In this document: positions 26,453-34,858 of the stretch, piece by piece | Layout: every line of letters begins with the position of its first letter | How positions within the stretch are numbered: the first letter of the stretch is position 1 | From: Bacillus subtilis | Lineage (GTDB): Bacteria > Pseudomonadota > Alphaproteobacteria > Rhizobiales > Rhizobiaceae | Length of the DNA stretch: 64,000 nt | Assembly: GCA_021733665.1 (NCBI GenBank) | Contig: JAHREI010000001.1 | Coordinates: 620,001-684,000 of the forward strand | Direction: 5' to 3' | The notes under the pieces: model-generated | What the model saw: the letters and a program-made list of their open reading frames with translations, nothing else | What the model was told of the DNA's origin: nothing | Database searches by the model: none | Position numbers and translations under genes: made by a program

Positions 26453-27268
26453 ATGCAGGCTCTTGAACAGGCGTTTCCGCGTCGTGCAATTCAGGTTAAA
26501 AACTCCGGCCTCTCAGGCGGTATCGTGCTTTCTTTCGCCATGGTGGTCTGTATGGCACTTGGCGCTTTTCTGCTCTGGTATCAGGGGCCGGGCATTCTGC
26601 GCGATTATAAAATCAGCCAAAATCCGATCGTGGATGAGAATGCCAGTTTGCGCAAAGGCGAATGCAAAACCCGCCAGCTGATTATGACCGATTGTAAAGC
26701 CGATATTATTTTCAAGGACAGCGCCGGTAAATCTGTTCAGGAGAGCGTCAGCTTTATGTTTTTTGACATGAGCCGCTCTGGTTATGATGTGGAAATCGTC
26801 CGTTCTGGTGACGACTCGTCTCTGGTGACACTGGATCTGGGGATCGAAAAACTCTGGGATCGTATTTTCACCCTTGGTGTTTTCACGGTTCTGCTGATTG
26901 GTGGTGCGATTGCGGTGATCGTGGCGATGATCAGAGTGCACGGACTGAATAAGAAAATGCGCAAGCCGCTGCCGCTCAAGCCTGTTGCCGTCATGGTGAC
27001 CGGTATTCAAAAGAATTACGGTATCCGTAACGTTTTTTACAGCTACACGAATGAAGCAGGTAAGAAGAAAAAGCGTGCAAGCCGTTTCTCGAAAAAAGAA
27101 GAGCCGTTCTATCTGAGCGTTGCAGCCGGTACCAAGGCGAACGAGACACCTGCACTCGCAGTACTGCCACAGGGTTGTGATGTACCGGTTCTTCTGGATG
27201 AAAATCTTGATCGTCTTGATCTGACCGCAGATGAAAAACAAGCCATTCATAACGCTTTGGCTGTCTGA
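26453..27268 (+). CDS. Unrecognised inner-membrane protein with two TM helices
   Basis: Family not recognised. The 271-residue protein has a hydrophobic helix at about 20-43 and a second at about 140-162. The roughly 95-residue loop between them is probably periplasmic and has two Cys (GECKTRQ, MTDCKAD). The C-terminal, probably cytoplasmic, part is basic at first (KKKKRASRFSKKEEP) and then has a VAAGTKANETPALAVLPQG stretch. The architecture loosely recalls DUF3592-like proteins, but I would not assign it. AGGAAAAT lies upstream of the ATG, and a strong terminator follows, so it is monocistronic. Confidence 0.75.
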   Translation: MQALEQAFPRRAIQVKNSGLSGGIVLSFAMVVCMALGAFLLWYQGPGILRDYKISQNPIVDENASLRKGECKTRQLIMTDCKADIIFKDSAGKSVQESVSFMFFDMSRSGYDVEIVRSGDDSSLVTLDLGIEKLWDRIFTLGVFTVLLIGGAIAVIVAMIRVHGLNKKMRKPLPLKPVAVMVTGIQKNYGIRNVFYSYTNEAGKKKKRASRFSKKEEPFYLSVAAGTKANETPALAVLPQGCDVPVLLDENLDRLDLTADEKQAIHNALAV

Positions 27269-27299
27269 TAGTTGGTCATCGACTTTATGAGATGAAAAC

Positions 27300-27335
27300 A
27301 AAGCACGGAAATCATGATTTCCGTGCTTTTTTATT
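27300..27335 (+). terminator. Intrinsic terminator
   Basis: A fully self-complementary 28-base sequence (27301-27328, arms AAGCACGGAAATCA and its complement) is followed by TTTTATTA on the plus strand, 31 bases after the stop at 27268. Confidence 0.88.
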
Positions 27336-27547
27336 ACATCAGGGCATTTGCGAGCCAAAAGTGCGATGTGGTTTCACTGTTTCAGTGTTGACTGCAACCG
27401 CTCTCATCTTTTGAGGCTTGGCATCATCTACACGCAATCTTGACAATCAGCCTATACTGGCAACTGTTTCTCCGGACAGGTGATAACTGATCTTGCCGGA
27501 TGCAGAGAATATGATTTTGTGCGACCCCCCGCTATTAGAGGTGCAGA

Positions 27548-28246
27548 ATGCTTGATAAAGGTCTGATACTGATCGTTGAAGATGAGCCTGCTATTGCCAG
27601 TATTCTTGAGGCCTATCTGATCCGCGACGGTTTCCGCACGGTGAGTGCGTCTGACGGTGAAATTGCCTTGCGGCATCATTCAATGCTGTCTCCGGATCTG
27701 ATTTTGCTTGATGTCAAAATGCCTAAATACGATGGTTTTGAAGTGCTGGCGCGTATCCGTCGCGACAGCAATATTCCGGTGATTATGGTCAGTGCTTTGG
27801 CAGAGGATCTCGACCGTTTGTCCGGTCTGCGTCTGGGTGCAGATGATTATGTGATCAAGCCGTTTAATCCTCAGGAAGTTGTGGCACGCGTTAATGCCGT
27901 GCTGCGGCGTACCCGTAATAATGCTGCTAATGTTGCAATCCGGTTTGAGAATATCTTGGTGGATTTTGACGCACACGCGGCATTTACCGATACGGGAGAT
28001 GAAAGACAGCTTTTGCCGCTTACGCTGAGTGAATTTCGTATTTTGGCGCATATGATCCGCAGGCCGAGCCATGCGTTTCCGCGTAATGATCTTTTGGATG
28101 CCTGTTTGCCGCAAAGTGATGCATTGGTACGCACTATTGATACACACATTGCTAACTTGCGGCGCAAGATAGAAGCCTCCGGCGGCCCTTCCGGTTTGTT
28201 TCCCGCAGTGCGCGGTATTGGTTACCGGTTGGCAGAACCAAGATGA
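27548..28246 (+). CDS. OmpR-family response regulator, BaeR/AdeR-like
   Basis: DNA-binding response regulator of a two-component system. The 232 residues comprise a receiver domain with acidic pocket Glu11/Asp12, phospho-acceptor Asp55 (LILLDVKMP) and Lys104 (VIKPFNPQE), then a winged-helix domain (about 130-230) with the usual RTIDTHIANLRRKIE recognition segment. The receiver resembles BaeR and AdeR regulators of efflux and envelope stress. Its stop overlaps the histidine kinase start by 4 bases. Efflux genes, the usual targets of that subgroup, are not adjacent; VirK and PAP2 genes are. Confidence 0.92.
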   Translation: MLDKGLILIVEDEPAIASILEAYLIRDGFRTVSASDGEIALRHHSMLSPDLILLDVKMPKYDGFEVLARIRRDSNIPVIMVSALAEDLDRLSGLRLGADDYVIKPFNPQEVVARVNAVLRRTRNNAANVAIRFENILVDFDAHAAFTDTGDERQLLPLTLSEFRILAHMIRRPSHAFPRNDLLDACLPQSDALVRTIDTHIANLRRKIEASGGPSGLFPAVRGIGYRLAEPR

Positions 28247-29430
28247 AAATTTCACGTCTGTCTCTGAGTACAGTCTCAGCTTTAACAACAGCAGCTTTGC
28301 TACTGTTAAGCATGACGATTGTTTTCTTTGGTGTGCTTTGGGTACAAAATCTCTATGAGCAGGAATATTTGAGCCAGCTGACGCCTAATGCACGCTTGGC
28401 TTATGATATGCTGGATAAGGGAGAACTACCGAAAGAAGTGGACTTTCTGGCATTGGTTCACCAGTTAAAACCGCTCTATGAGGACGGTGAAACAGAGCTT
28501 TATTTGCTGGTAGTTAAATTTGGTCTTGGTGCTGCTTTGCTCTGCAGCATTATCGGATTTTGGCTTGCCCGTAAAATCAGCAGTCCGCTGGAACAGTTGA
28601 CACGCGCTGTTAATAATCTGCGTGACGGGGATTTTTCGGTTCGTGTGCCGGATATCGGAAAAGGTACGAGCGAAGTTCAGCAACTGGTACACCGGTTTAA
28701 TGCTTTAGCGGAAGAACTGGAAAACATGGAGCGCCGCCTGCGTTTCAATACCATGGCTGTTGCTCATGAGTTGCGTACGCCGCTGACCATTGTGCAGGGC
28801 ATTTTACAAGGCATGGCCGATAAAGTTTTCCCGCGTGATGATGATCGCATCGAAGATTTGCTGACGCAGGTTGAGGGGTTGGCGCGGCTGGTCAATGACC
28901 TGCGTACCTTATCACTGGCTGCCAGCCAGAAACTTGTGACCGAGCGGAGTAAGGTTGATATAGCGCAAGCTGCCGAACAGATTTTGCAGGCATCGCGACC
29001 ACTGCTGGAAGATGCCGGTATGGTGCTGGAAACTGATTTGAAAAAAGCAATAATACCGGCAGATAATCAGCGTTTGCGTCAGGCTATGCTGGCCGTGATG
29101 GAAAATGCCTGTCGCTATGCGGCAGAAGGCGGCTATTTACGCTGCGAAAGCGGTTATCTGAATAAAGAAGAAGCATTTCTGCGGATTGTCGATCACGGCC
29201 CTGGCTTTGCGCAGGATGTTACCGGACATTCTATTGATGTTTTCTGGCGTGGAGAACCGTCGCGCTCAAGAGCAAGCGGTGGTTCGGGGCTGGGGTTGTC
29301 GATTGTGCGGGCAATTGTGACTGCCCATGGTGGCAGACTGGAGAATAAAAATTTGGTAGAGGGCGGTGCTGCAGTCACAATGATTTTTCCTCGGAAAGTA
29401 GCTGCAAATCCTGATGTGTTATTGAAGTAG
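28243..29430 (+). CDS. Sensor histidine kinase, BaeS/AdeS-like
   Basis: Membrane sensor kinase for the adjacent regulator. The 395-residue protein has TM helices at about 12-34 and 86-108 around a short (about 50-residue) periplasmic segment. A HAMP domain (110-165) follows, then a dimerisation/phospho-acceptor domain with His175 in AVAHELRTPL. The HATPase domain has N-box MENACRYA, G1 DHGPGFA and G2 GGSGLGLSIV. The small periplasmic loop suggests sensing at or in the membrane rather than a folded ligand domain. Coupled to the regulator by a 4-base overlap. Confidence 0.92.
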   Translation: MKISRLSLSTVSALTTAALLLLSMTIVFFGVLWVQNLYEQEYLSQLTPNARLAYDMLDKGELPKEVDFLALVHQLKPLYEDGETELYLLVVKFGLGAALLCSIIGFWLARKISSPLEQLTRAVNNLRDGDFSVRVPDIGKGTSEVQQLVHRFNALAEELENMERRLRFNTMAVAHELRTPLTIVQGILQGMADKVFPRDDDRIEDLLTQVEGLARLVNDLRTLSLAASQKLVTERSKVDIAQAAEQILQASRPLLEDAGMVLETDLKKAIIPADNQRLRQAMLAVMENACRYAAEGGYLRCESGYLNKEEAFLRIVDHGPGFAQDVTGHSIDVFWRGEPSRSRASGGSGLGLSIVRAIVTAHGGRLENKNLVEGGAAVTMIFPRKVAANPDVLLK

Positions 29431-29611
29431 TATGTAAATATATTTATGAATTATTCTATCCAGATGGTTGGAGTATGATCATGGTGTACTGATTAAGTTT
29501 GTCGCAATTGTTTTTTGGTTTTATAATATAAATTAAAAGTATTCACATATTTTACGCGCTGAATCTTGACATTGCTTGCACATAACTTCTCGCGAAAGTG
29601 AGAAATAAATA

Positions 29612-30592
29612 GTGTCTTATTATAGCAACTTCCGTGAAACAAAAAAAACAACTACCAGCCAGCCTATAGTTGTTGAAGCACGATCCACTTTGGGTGACGC
29701 TGTTACCTTTCGCTGTATTCTCAGAAGAGTTCTCAGTATCGGATTGCAAGTGCGTTTCAGAAAAGCTGCAGCATTCGTACTGCGGCAGCTGGCCTATCCG
29801 CGCGTATTTATGCGCTGGTATTCATTCTTGGCCAGATTTTCTGCACAACACAGATTAACTTTGCCGCATGATGATTTGATCCGTAAAGCAGTTCCGAATT
29901 TCTTTCTCTACAAAGCCACGTCTAAAGAGCGATTATACTGGTTGCAAAATCATTTTGCGATTGCCGGCTGGGTCATGGCGACAGAGGATTTGCAGTCTCT
30001 CTGGCAAGGTAAGCGGCTTAGGATCGCAACCATTGAAGGCAAGCAGGATTATTATGACCTCTCGCTTTGCCTGTCAGATCATGCAGGTGCGCGCCACGAA
30101 GGAGTGTTTACAATTAGCTTGTCCCGTCGTCGGGATATGGCATTCCTGCATATGCTGAGCTTTATTTTCACGACGGATGAAAAAGGTGACGTAACAATTG
30201 CTATCGGCGGCTTTCAAGGCGCCAAAAGCGAATATGCCAAACGTTATGTGATTGATGCAACACGGGATTTGTTTGGTTTGCGGCCTAAAGATGCTTTGCT
30301 GTTGGTTGCCGAAGGCATGGCAGAAACCGGCGGTGCTGATCATATGATGGCGGTGACCAATGACAACCACGTTATTAATTTCAGGCATGCTGCACGGCGT
30401 GAGAAATTGAAATCGGACCTCAACAGTTACTGGACAGAGCGGGGTGGTAAAGCGGGCGGGCGGTTTGGTTTTATTTTGCCATTACGCAATAGTCGCGCGT
30501 CAGAGAAAACGACAAAGCGGGAGCTTTGTAAATCTGCGTTTTTATTCGCCGGTCAACAGCTCATGTCTGTGCAGGGGAATGAAAAACGATGA
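29612..30592 (+). CDS. VirK/YbjX family protein (DUF535)
   Basis: The 326-residue product fits the DUF535 family of VirK and YbjX; in Salmonella VirK is linked to resistance to antimicrobial peptides and to intracellular survival. Visible hallmarks are the central LSLCLSDHAGARHEGVFTIS region, AIGGFQGAKSEYAKR, RDLFGLRPKDALLLVAEG and NFRHAARREKLKSDLNSYW. No signal peptide or TM helix is apparent. The start is GTG at 29612, after GTGAGAAA; the next in-frame Met is 67 residues in and would cut conserved sequence. It follows the two-component system by 181 bases on the same strand and precedes a PAP2 phosphatase. Confidence 0.82.
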   Translation: MSYYSNFRETKKTTTSQPIVVEARSTLGDAVTFRCILRRVLSIGLQVRFRKAAAFVLRQLAYPRVFMRWYSFLARFSAQHRLTLPHDDLIRKAVPNFFLYKATSKERLYWLQNHFAIAGWVMATEDLQSLWQGKRLRIATIEGKQDYYDLSLCLSDHAGARHEGVFTISLSRRRDMAFLHMLSFIFTTDEKGDVTIAIGGFQGAKSEYAKRYVIDATRDLFGLRPKDALLLVAEGMAETGGADHMMAVTNDNHVINFRHAARREKLKSDLNSYWTERGGKAGGRFGFILPLRNSRASEKTTKRELCKSAFLFAGQQLMSVQGNEKR

Positions 30593-30605
30593 GAGAGATA
30601 ATTGC

Positions 30606-30668
30606 ATGATCTATTTTTATATTTTGTTTTTATTATATTTTTTTGTTCGTGAGTTTCTATGGATTTAA
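30606..30668 (+). CDS. Possible 20-residue hydrophobic leader peptide upstream of PAP2
   Basis: An ATG at 30606, preceded by GAGAGATAA, opens a 20-codon frame. It encodes an almost wholly hydrophobic, aromatic-rich peptide (MIYFYILFLLYFFVREFLWI). Its stop overlaps the PAP2 start: the TAA is at 30666-30668, within the first codons of the gene beginning at 30659. This could be a coupling or leader peptide for the phosphatase, which lacks an obvious ribosome binding site of its own. The AT-rich composition also permits a chance ORF. Confidence 0.3.
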   Translation: MIYFYILFLLYFFVREFLWI

Positions 30669-31432
30669 ATCATATTGTACCGGATTTCATTCGAAAATCC
30701 GCAGTTCATACCTGTTATGCTCCGCTGATAGCGGTGGCTCGTCTGACCATTTTTGTCAGTTTTATTTTTATGATCGCACCTGCCATAGATATTACAGTTT
30801 CTGGTTGGTTTGCTGATCCTCAGGGTAAATTTACACTGCATGAGAACAAATATTTACTGACATTACGAGATTTTCATAGATTACTGCCGGCAATCATCGT
30901 TCCGATGCTGTTGCTCGGGGTGGTTATACAGGCGCTGTCTAAGCAAAGCTGGCTGCCTGCACCGCATAAATTGCTTTATATTATATCCGTCTATGCAATC
31001 GGTGCTGCGGCAATCATTCATAGCCTGAAATATCTGGTTGGCAGGGCTCGACCGAACGAAATCATAGAGTTCGGGGGTACAATGACTTTCAGCCCGGCAT
31101 GGCAAATTGTCAGCAGTTGCCAGAACAATTGTTCTTTTCCTTCCGGAGAAGCGGCAAGCGCAATGGCTATGCTTGCTATTCCACTGGTTTTAGGCGGAGT
31201 TTATCGTTGGTACTTATTGGCACTGACGGCTGCTGCCGCATTTATTTTCTCATTAAACCGGGTTGCAATGGGCGCTCATTTTCTCTCCGACGTTACATTG
31301 TCATGGTTGTTTGTCGCTCTTGTCATGGCATGGTTATGGCCGGTTTTCGATCGTAATAGCGTGCGTATCAATCACGGGGTTAACCGGATTGGCCAGCATG
31401 TTCGTAAACAGTTTCGAAGCTCGCAATTCTGA
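30659..31432 (+). CDS. PAP2-superfamily membrane phosphatase (LpxE/LpxF-like)
   Basis: Integral membrane phosphatase, likely acting on a lipid phosphate such as lipid A, phosphatidylglycerol phosphate or undecaprenyl pyrophosphate. The 257-residue protein has about six TM helices and the three-part PAP2 signature: K124-x6-R131-P132, P161-S-G-E164, and R201-x5-H207-x3-D211. In the second motif the usual His (PSGH) is Glu. The catalytic His207 and Asp211 remain. The short gap from the VirK-like gene and the upstream two-component system suggest an envelope-modification cluster. Confidence 0.82.
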   Translation: MDLNHIVPDFIRKSAVHTCYAPLIAVARLTIFVSFIFMIAPAIDITVSGWFADPQGKFTLHENKYLLTLRDFHRLLPAIIVPMLLLGVVIQALSKQSWLPAPHKLLYIISVYAIGAAAIIHSLKYLVGRARPNEIIEFGGTMTFSPAWQIVSSCQNNCSFPSGEAASAMAMLAIPLVLGGVYRWYLLALTAAAAFIFSLNRVAMGAHFLSDVTLSWLFVALVMAWLWPVFDRNSVRINHGVNRIGQHVRKQFRSSQF

Positions 31433-31563
31433 ATAGGGGGCTTATACCTTAGGTTGTTTCTGATTATTGCGCTTTCTGTGTCTTGCGGAGTACACGGCAC
31501 TCGTGCATAGCTTTAACCACGAGAGTATCGGGATTATGTTTTTACAAAAAACAGAAATGGCTC

Positions 31564-32493
31564 ATGGTTTCACAGCAAGAAGCACAAGGAAATACAGCTG
31601 AAGCAACTGGTTTTGACTGGGAGCTGAGTGGTTTACAAGCAGATGTGGCGCGCAAAATTTTGGCGTTAATCGGCTCCGGTAAATGGCAGCTGCAGGAGCG
31701 TATTTCAGATGCGGTGCTGTCACGGGAACTGAATGTTTCCCGTTCGCCGGTACGCTATGTTTTAAACCTGCTGACAGAATATGGCCTGCTCGCTCATGTG
31801 GCGGGAAAAGGCTATCATCTGATGCGGATGCCTGCCGAAAGCGAACTGATTGACCAACTGATACCGGAATCAGAAAACACCAATCTTTATAATGATCTGA
31901 TGACCGCACGAGCAATGGGTGTGATCGGTACAGAAGTTTCGGAAACAGAGCTGGTTGAGCAATTTAAAGCGACGCGTGGTGCAGTCCGTCGTGCTTTGAT
32001 GCGTTTTTCGGCAGAGGGGCTGGCAGAGCGACTACCCGGACATGGCTGGCGGTTTACCGAGTCTCTCGATAATGAACGGGCGGTTCAGGAGAGCTACACT
32101 TTTCGTCTCGTTGTGGAGTGCGGTGCGCTGTTGCAGCCGGATTATGCACCTCAGGAGGACCAGTTACAGGCCTTATTACGCCAGCAGCAGGCAATCCTTG
32201 ATTTACCTGTCGGGCAACTGACCAAAGATGCGTGGTTCCATGCTAATGCAGCTTTTCATGAAACGATTGTCTCATGGGCTAATAACCGTTTTTTCACACA
32301 GTCCGTACGATGGCAGAACAGTTTGCGCCGGATGACAGAATATGCAGATTTTGGCAAATTGAGTGAGAAACGTTTGCATGATGCCTGTCATGATCATATC
32401 GCAATTTTACGGGCGATACAGGACAGGGATATCAATTTCGCGGCTGCTTTGTTGCGTCGTCATATCTCCCGCTCCAGCCGGGACGATTTATAA
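31564..32493 (+). CDS. GntR-type regulator with two winged-helix regions and an FCD domain
   Basis: Transcriptional regulator of about 309 residues. It has an N-terminal winged-helix (about 20-85: SDAVLSRELNVSRSPVRYVL, then LLAHVAGKGYHL). A second helix-turn-helix-like segment follows (about 105-165: SETELVEQFKATRGAVRRAL, then LAERLPGHGWRF). The C-terminus is an FCD-type all-helical effector domain (WFHANAAFHETIVSWANN, LHDACHDHIAILRAIQDRD, RRHIS). A doubled DNA-binding region is unusual, since FadR-subfamily proteins have one. The ATG at 31564 is preferred, but an in-frame ATG at 31483 cannot be excluded. Its last 6 bases overlap the convergent AraC gene. Confidence 0.82.
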   Translation: MVSQQEAQGNTAEATGFDWELSGLQADVARKILALIGSGKWQLQERISDAVLSRELNVSRSPVRYVLNLLTEYGLLAHVAGKGYHLMRMPAESELIDQLIPESENTNLYNDLMTARAMGVIGTEVSETELVEQFKATRGAVRRALMRFSAEGLAERLPGHGWRFTESLDNERAVQESYTFRLVVECGALLQPDYAPQEDQLQALLRQQQAILDLPVGQLTKDAWFHANAAFHETIVSWANNRFFTQSVRWQNSLRRMTEYADFGKLSEKRLHDACHDHIAILRAIQDRDINFAAALLRRHISRSSRDDL

Positions 32494-33474
32494 TTTTCTG
32501 CGATAATCGGCAGGGCTTGTGCCGGTCCATTTTTTGAAAGCACGGTGAAAGGCACTTGGCTCCGTATAGCCAAGTTCAGCCGCAATCAGGCCAACTGACT
32601 TATTTGTTTCCTGCAACCAGCTCAATGCATATTGGCGGCGTAGCTCTTCCTTGAGACTGCTATAGCTCATGCCGTCTGCCCGCAGATGACGACGTAATGT
32701 CGGCTCGGATATGTGCAGATGTTGCGCTGCCTGTGCAAAACCCGGCCAGTTGGCAGGCGGGGTTTCACGCAGCAGTTTGTGGATTGCTGATGCACTGCCG
32801 CGATCATAGCGATAGCGCAGCAGAATATTGGCTGGTGCCTGCGCCAGAAACTGCCGCAGGGCTGTTTTGCTACGGTGGATTTTTAGCGACAACAAAGCCG
32901 GATCAAAGGCAAGGCTGGTTTCCTGGCTGAAGAAACGGACTTTGGTGCTGAAAAAATCCAGATAGTCCGGCCGGTCAACAGGCGGCACGCCGCGAAAAGC
33001 AATATCGTGAATTGGCAAGCGCCGTTTTACCAGCCAGCATAGCACGCCGTAAAGAATGAGAAAAAAGGTGCGATAGGCAAATGCAGGGCGTGCAGGGCTG
33101 ACCTCGCGCAACACAATAACAGCCAGCCCGTCACGCTGGATCAGTTCCCCCCTTGGTTCGCCGATCAGTAGTGTGAAAAAGCGCAGGGAACGGCGGATGG
33201 CATGTTCGAGATTATCGCTGGAAAGTGCTGCATGGCAGAGCATGGCAAAGCTGCCGGGCGGCATCGGACGCTGACCAAAGCGGAAAAACTCACATTGAAT
33301 TTCCTCAGCAATGGCCAGCCAGAGGCGGCTATAATGCGCTGCATCCAGTTTGAAGTCAGGCTGTTGCAAAGCGCGGGGATTAATACCGGCGGCTGCCAGC
33401 ACAAGCGGTGTTTTTGCAGGTGCATAGCGTTGCAAAGCTGCGAGTGCATCATCAACAAAGCCTCTGCCGATCAT
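32488..33474 (-). CDS. AraC-family transcriptional regulator, Arabinose_bd/OruR type
   Basis: Regulator of 328 residues with a long N-terminal effector region of the Arabinose_bd type (about 15-200) and a C-terminal AraC helix-turn-helix pair: AAQHLHISEPTLRRHLRADG and LIAAELGYTEPSAFHRAFKK, then WTGTSPADYRR. The ATG at 33474 has a strong GGAGGAAACC site and is preferred over one 12 codons upstream. It is transcribed divergently from the thiolase-led operon 140 bases away and is therefore the probable activator of isobutyryl-CoA/valine degradation. Related regulators sit beside fatty-acid and amino-acid catabolic operons. Confidence 0.9.
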   Translation of the reverse strand: MIGRGFVDDALAALQRYAPAKTPLVLAAAGINPRALQQPDFKLDAAHYSRLWLAIAEEIQCEFFRFGQRPMPPGSFAMLCHAALSSDNLEHAIRRSLRFFTLLIGEPRGELIQRDGLAVIVLREVSPARPAFAYRTFFLILYGVLCWLVKRRLPIHDIAFRGVPPVDRPDYLDFFSTKVRFFSQETSLAFDPALLSLKIHRSKTALRQFLAQAPANILLRYRYDRGSASAIHKLLRETPPANWPGFAQAAQHLHISEPTLRRHLRADGMSYSSLKEELRRQYALSWLQETNKSVGLIAAELGYTEPSAFHRAFKKWTGTSPADYRRKL

Positions 33475-33613
33475 GGTTTCCTCCTGCTCCTGAAAAACAG
33501 AATATGGCAAAACCGATCATAAAATAAAGTCCAAACTGTCATTCTGTACCATAGACCTTAGGGCTAGGCTCAAAGTTCTTCATCTGAATTTGCAGTTTTG
33601 GGAGGAAGTGCAG

Positions 33614-34798
33614 ATGGCAGATCCGGTGGTTATTGTCGGCATGGCGCGCACACCTTTAGGGGCGTTTCAGGGCAGTTTCAGTACCTTGCAGGCACCGCAA
33701 CTGGGCGCGGTCGCTATTCAGACGGCTGTTGAGCGGGCGGGTATTTCACAAGCTGATATTGATGAGACTTTGCTCGGCTGTGTCCTGTCTGCGGGGCAGG
33801 GGCAGGCACCAGCACGTCAGGCCGCTATTACTGCCGGCATTCCCGTGGCGTCAGGAGCAACGACGATCAATAAAATGTGCGGTTCCGGTATGAAAGCCGT
33901 GATGATGGCGCATGATATGCTGGCCGGTGGCAGCGCGGATATAATCGTCGCCGGTGGTATGGAGAGCATGACCAATGCGCCATATCTGTTGGATAAAGCT
34001 CGTGGCGGTTATCGCATGGGGCATGGCAAAGTCACCGATCATATGTTTCTCGACGGATTGGAAGATGCCTATGAGAAAGGCCGTTTGATGGGCAGTTTTG
34101 CCGAGGATTGTGCGGAGACCTTTCAGTTTAGCCGCACCGCGCAGGATGAATTTGCATTACGTTCCCTGAAACGTGCGCAGACGGCACTCGAGCGCGGTTA
34201 TTTCTCGCAGGAGATTGCACCGGTTGTGACCGGAAACGGCAATTCCGCCCATCTGATTGATATGGATGAACAGCCTGCCAAGGCACGACCGGAGAAAATT
34301 CCGTTTTTACGCCCAGCTTTTCGTGAGGACGGCACCGTTACAGCAGCCAATTCCAGTTCGATTTCTGATGGTGCGGCAGCATTGGTGCTAATGCGCTTGT
34401 CTGAAGCGGAAAAACGCGGACTTACACCACTTGCCCGTATTGCTGCACAAACCTCTTATGCCCATGAGCCGCGCCTGTTTGCCACAGCGCCGATCGGTGC
34501 CATGCGCAAACTCTATGAGAAAACCGGTTGGACAGTGGATGATGTCGATCTTTTCGAGATCAATGAAGCTTTTGCCGTGGTGACAATGGCGGCAATGCAG
34601 GAACTCAATCTGCCTGCGGAGAAGGTGAATATTCATGGCGGTGCCTGTGCGCTCGGCCATCCGATCGGCGCATCAGGCGCCCGTATTCTGGTGACATTGC
34701 TGGCCGCACTGCAAACCCATGATCTGCAACGTGGTATTGCCAGTATTTGCATCGGCGGTGGTGAGGCAACAGCCATAGGGGTGGAGCGTTTCACCTGA
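33614..34798 (+). CDS. Acetyl-CoA acetyltransferase (thiolase)
   Basis: Thiolase of 394 residues that cleaves 3-oxoacyl-CoA or condenses acetyl-CoA. The nucleophile Cys89 lies in NKMCGSGMKAVM, and the C-terminal active-site motifs are NEAFAVV, GGACALGHPIGASGARIL (His) and CIGGGEATA (Cys). The ATG at 33614 has GGGAGGAAGTG upstream. First gene of a plus-strand operon with acyl-CoA synthetase, acyl-CoA dehydrogenase, 3-hydroxyisobutyrate dehydrogenase and enoyl-CoA hydratase. In valine or isoleucine degradation a thiolase would act on 2-methylacetoacetyl-CoA (isoleucine), so the operon may serve more than one branched substrate. Confidence 0.93.
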   Translation: MADPVVIVGMARTPLGAFQGSFSTLQAPQLGAVAIQTAVERAGISQADIDETLLGCVLSAGQGQAPARQAAITAGIPVASGATTINKMCGSGMKAVMMAHDMLAGGSADIIVAGGMESMTNAPYLLDKARGGYRMGHGKVTDHMFLDGLEDAYEKGRLMGSFAEDCAETFQFSRTAQDEFALRSLKRAQTALERGYFSQEIAPVVTGNGNSAHLIDMDEQPAKARPEKIPFLRPAFREDGTVTAANSSSISDGAAALVLMRLSEAEKRGLTPLARIAAQTSYAHEPRLFATAPIGAMRKLYEKTGWTVDDVDLFEINEAFAVVTMAAMQELNLPAEKVNIHGGACALGHPIGASGARILVTLLAALQTHDLQRGIASICIGGGEATAIGVERFT

Positions 34799-34858
34799 CA
34801 ATCAACGCGGTTTTATGAAATCGCAGACACAGTGATTTATGCTTTTTGGGAGGATGGC

